A stretch of 5,799 bases of DNA from JBAUHN01 sp049680295 (lineage in GTDB: Bacteria > Pseudomonadota > Alphaproteobacteria > Rhodobacterales > Rhodobacteraceae). The stretch is taken from NCBI GenBank assembly GCA_049680295.1, contig JBAUHN010000353.1, positions 1-5,799 of the forward strand. Reading direction: 5' to 3'. Both the position numbers and the translations under genes were made by a program. Positions 5,757 through 5,799 of this stretch are shown here, one piece after another. Within the stretch, counting starts at the first letter, position 1; each line of letters starts with the position of its first letter. Under the pieces are notes generated by a model, which searched no databases, was not told where the DNA came from, and saw only the letters and a program-made list of their open reading frames with translations.

Positions 5757-5799
5757 TTTTTCGCCTCGGGCCTTTCATCTTTGCCTGCACAGTTTAAGG
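5753..5799 (-). CDS. Possible C-terminal tail of a gene upstream of bolA
   Basis: On the minus strand one frame is open from the right edge to a TGA at 5755-5753 that overlaps the bolA ATG as ATGA, a typical translational-coupling junction. The visible tail would read LNCAGKDERPEAKK, a hydrophilic charged end typical of C-termini. Only about 14 codons are seen, so chance is a serious alternative. The competing reading is that a plus-strand divergent gene starts just outside the window: AAGG at 5796-5799 could be its Shine-Dalgarno. Confidence 0.3.
   Translation of the reverse strand, partial: LNCAGKDERPEAKK

Overview
The window looks like ordinary chromosomal DNA of a marine alphaproteobacterium of the order Rhodobacterales (Roseobacter-type Rhodobacteraceae). 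This rests mainly on GatB and the BolA-like protein, whose sequences I recognise as roseobacter-like, and on the neighbourhood of a DUF4177-type protein and a betainyl-CoA-type thioesterase. GC looks moderate (mid-50s by eye, not computed). I see no tRNA, rRNA, CRISPR array, insertion sequence or phage gene.

Layout, left to right. (1) Bases 1-420, plus strand: the 3' part of a small membrane protein with two transmembrane segments and a beta-rich, PH-like tail, cut by the left edge. (2) Bases 406-1068, minus strand: a secreted lytic-transglycosylase-like protein whose 3' end overlaps gene 1 tail to tail. (3) A divergent intergenic region of about 310 bases, 1069-1378, with candidate promoters for both flanking genes. 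(4) Bases 1379-2605, plus strand: an unrecognised roughly 408-residue helical protein that resembles DUF4034/TPR-like proteins. (5) Bases 2732-4243, plus strand: gatB, the complete aspartyl/glutamyl-tRNA amidotransferase subunit B. (6) Bases 4262-4750, plus strand: a hot-dog-fold thioesterase 18 bases behind gatB, probably co-transcribed. (7) Bases 4895-5434, plus strand: a DUF4177-type protein with an acidic, alanine-rich tail. (8) Bases 5481-5756, minus strand: a BolA-family protein convergent with gene 7. In front of it a short open frame runs to the right edge and may be the tail of an upstream gene.

The genes do not form one pathway. GatB belongs to indirect Gln-tRNA(Gln)/Asn-tRNA(Asn) synthesis, the transglycosylase to peptidoglycan turnover, BolA to iron-sulfur handling or regulation, and the thioesterase to acyl-CoA (perhaps betainyl-CoA) hydrolysis. 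I found no convincing new multi-gene system. The points most worth checking are the unknown 408-residue protein and its start, the transglycosylase that lacks the usual AYNAG-type motif, and the gatB-thioesterase linkage.
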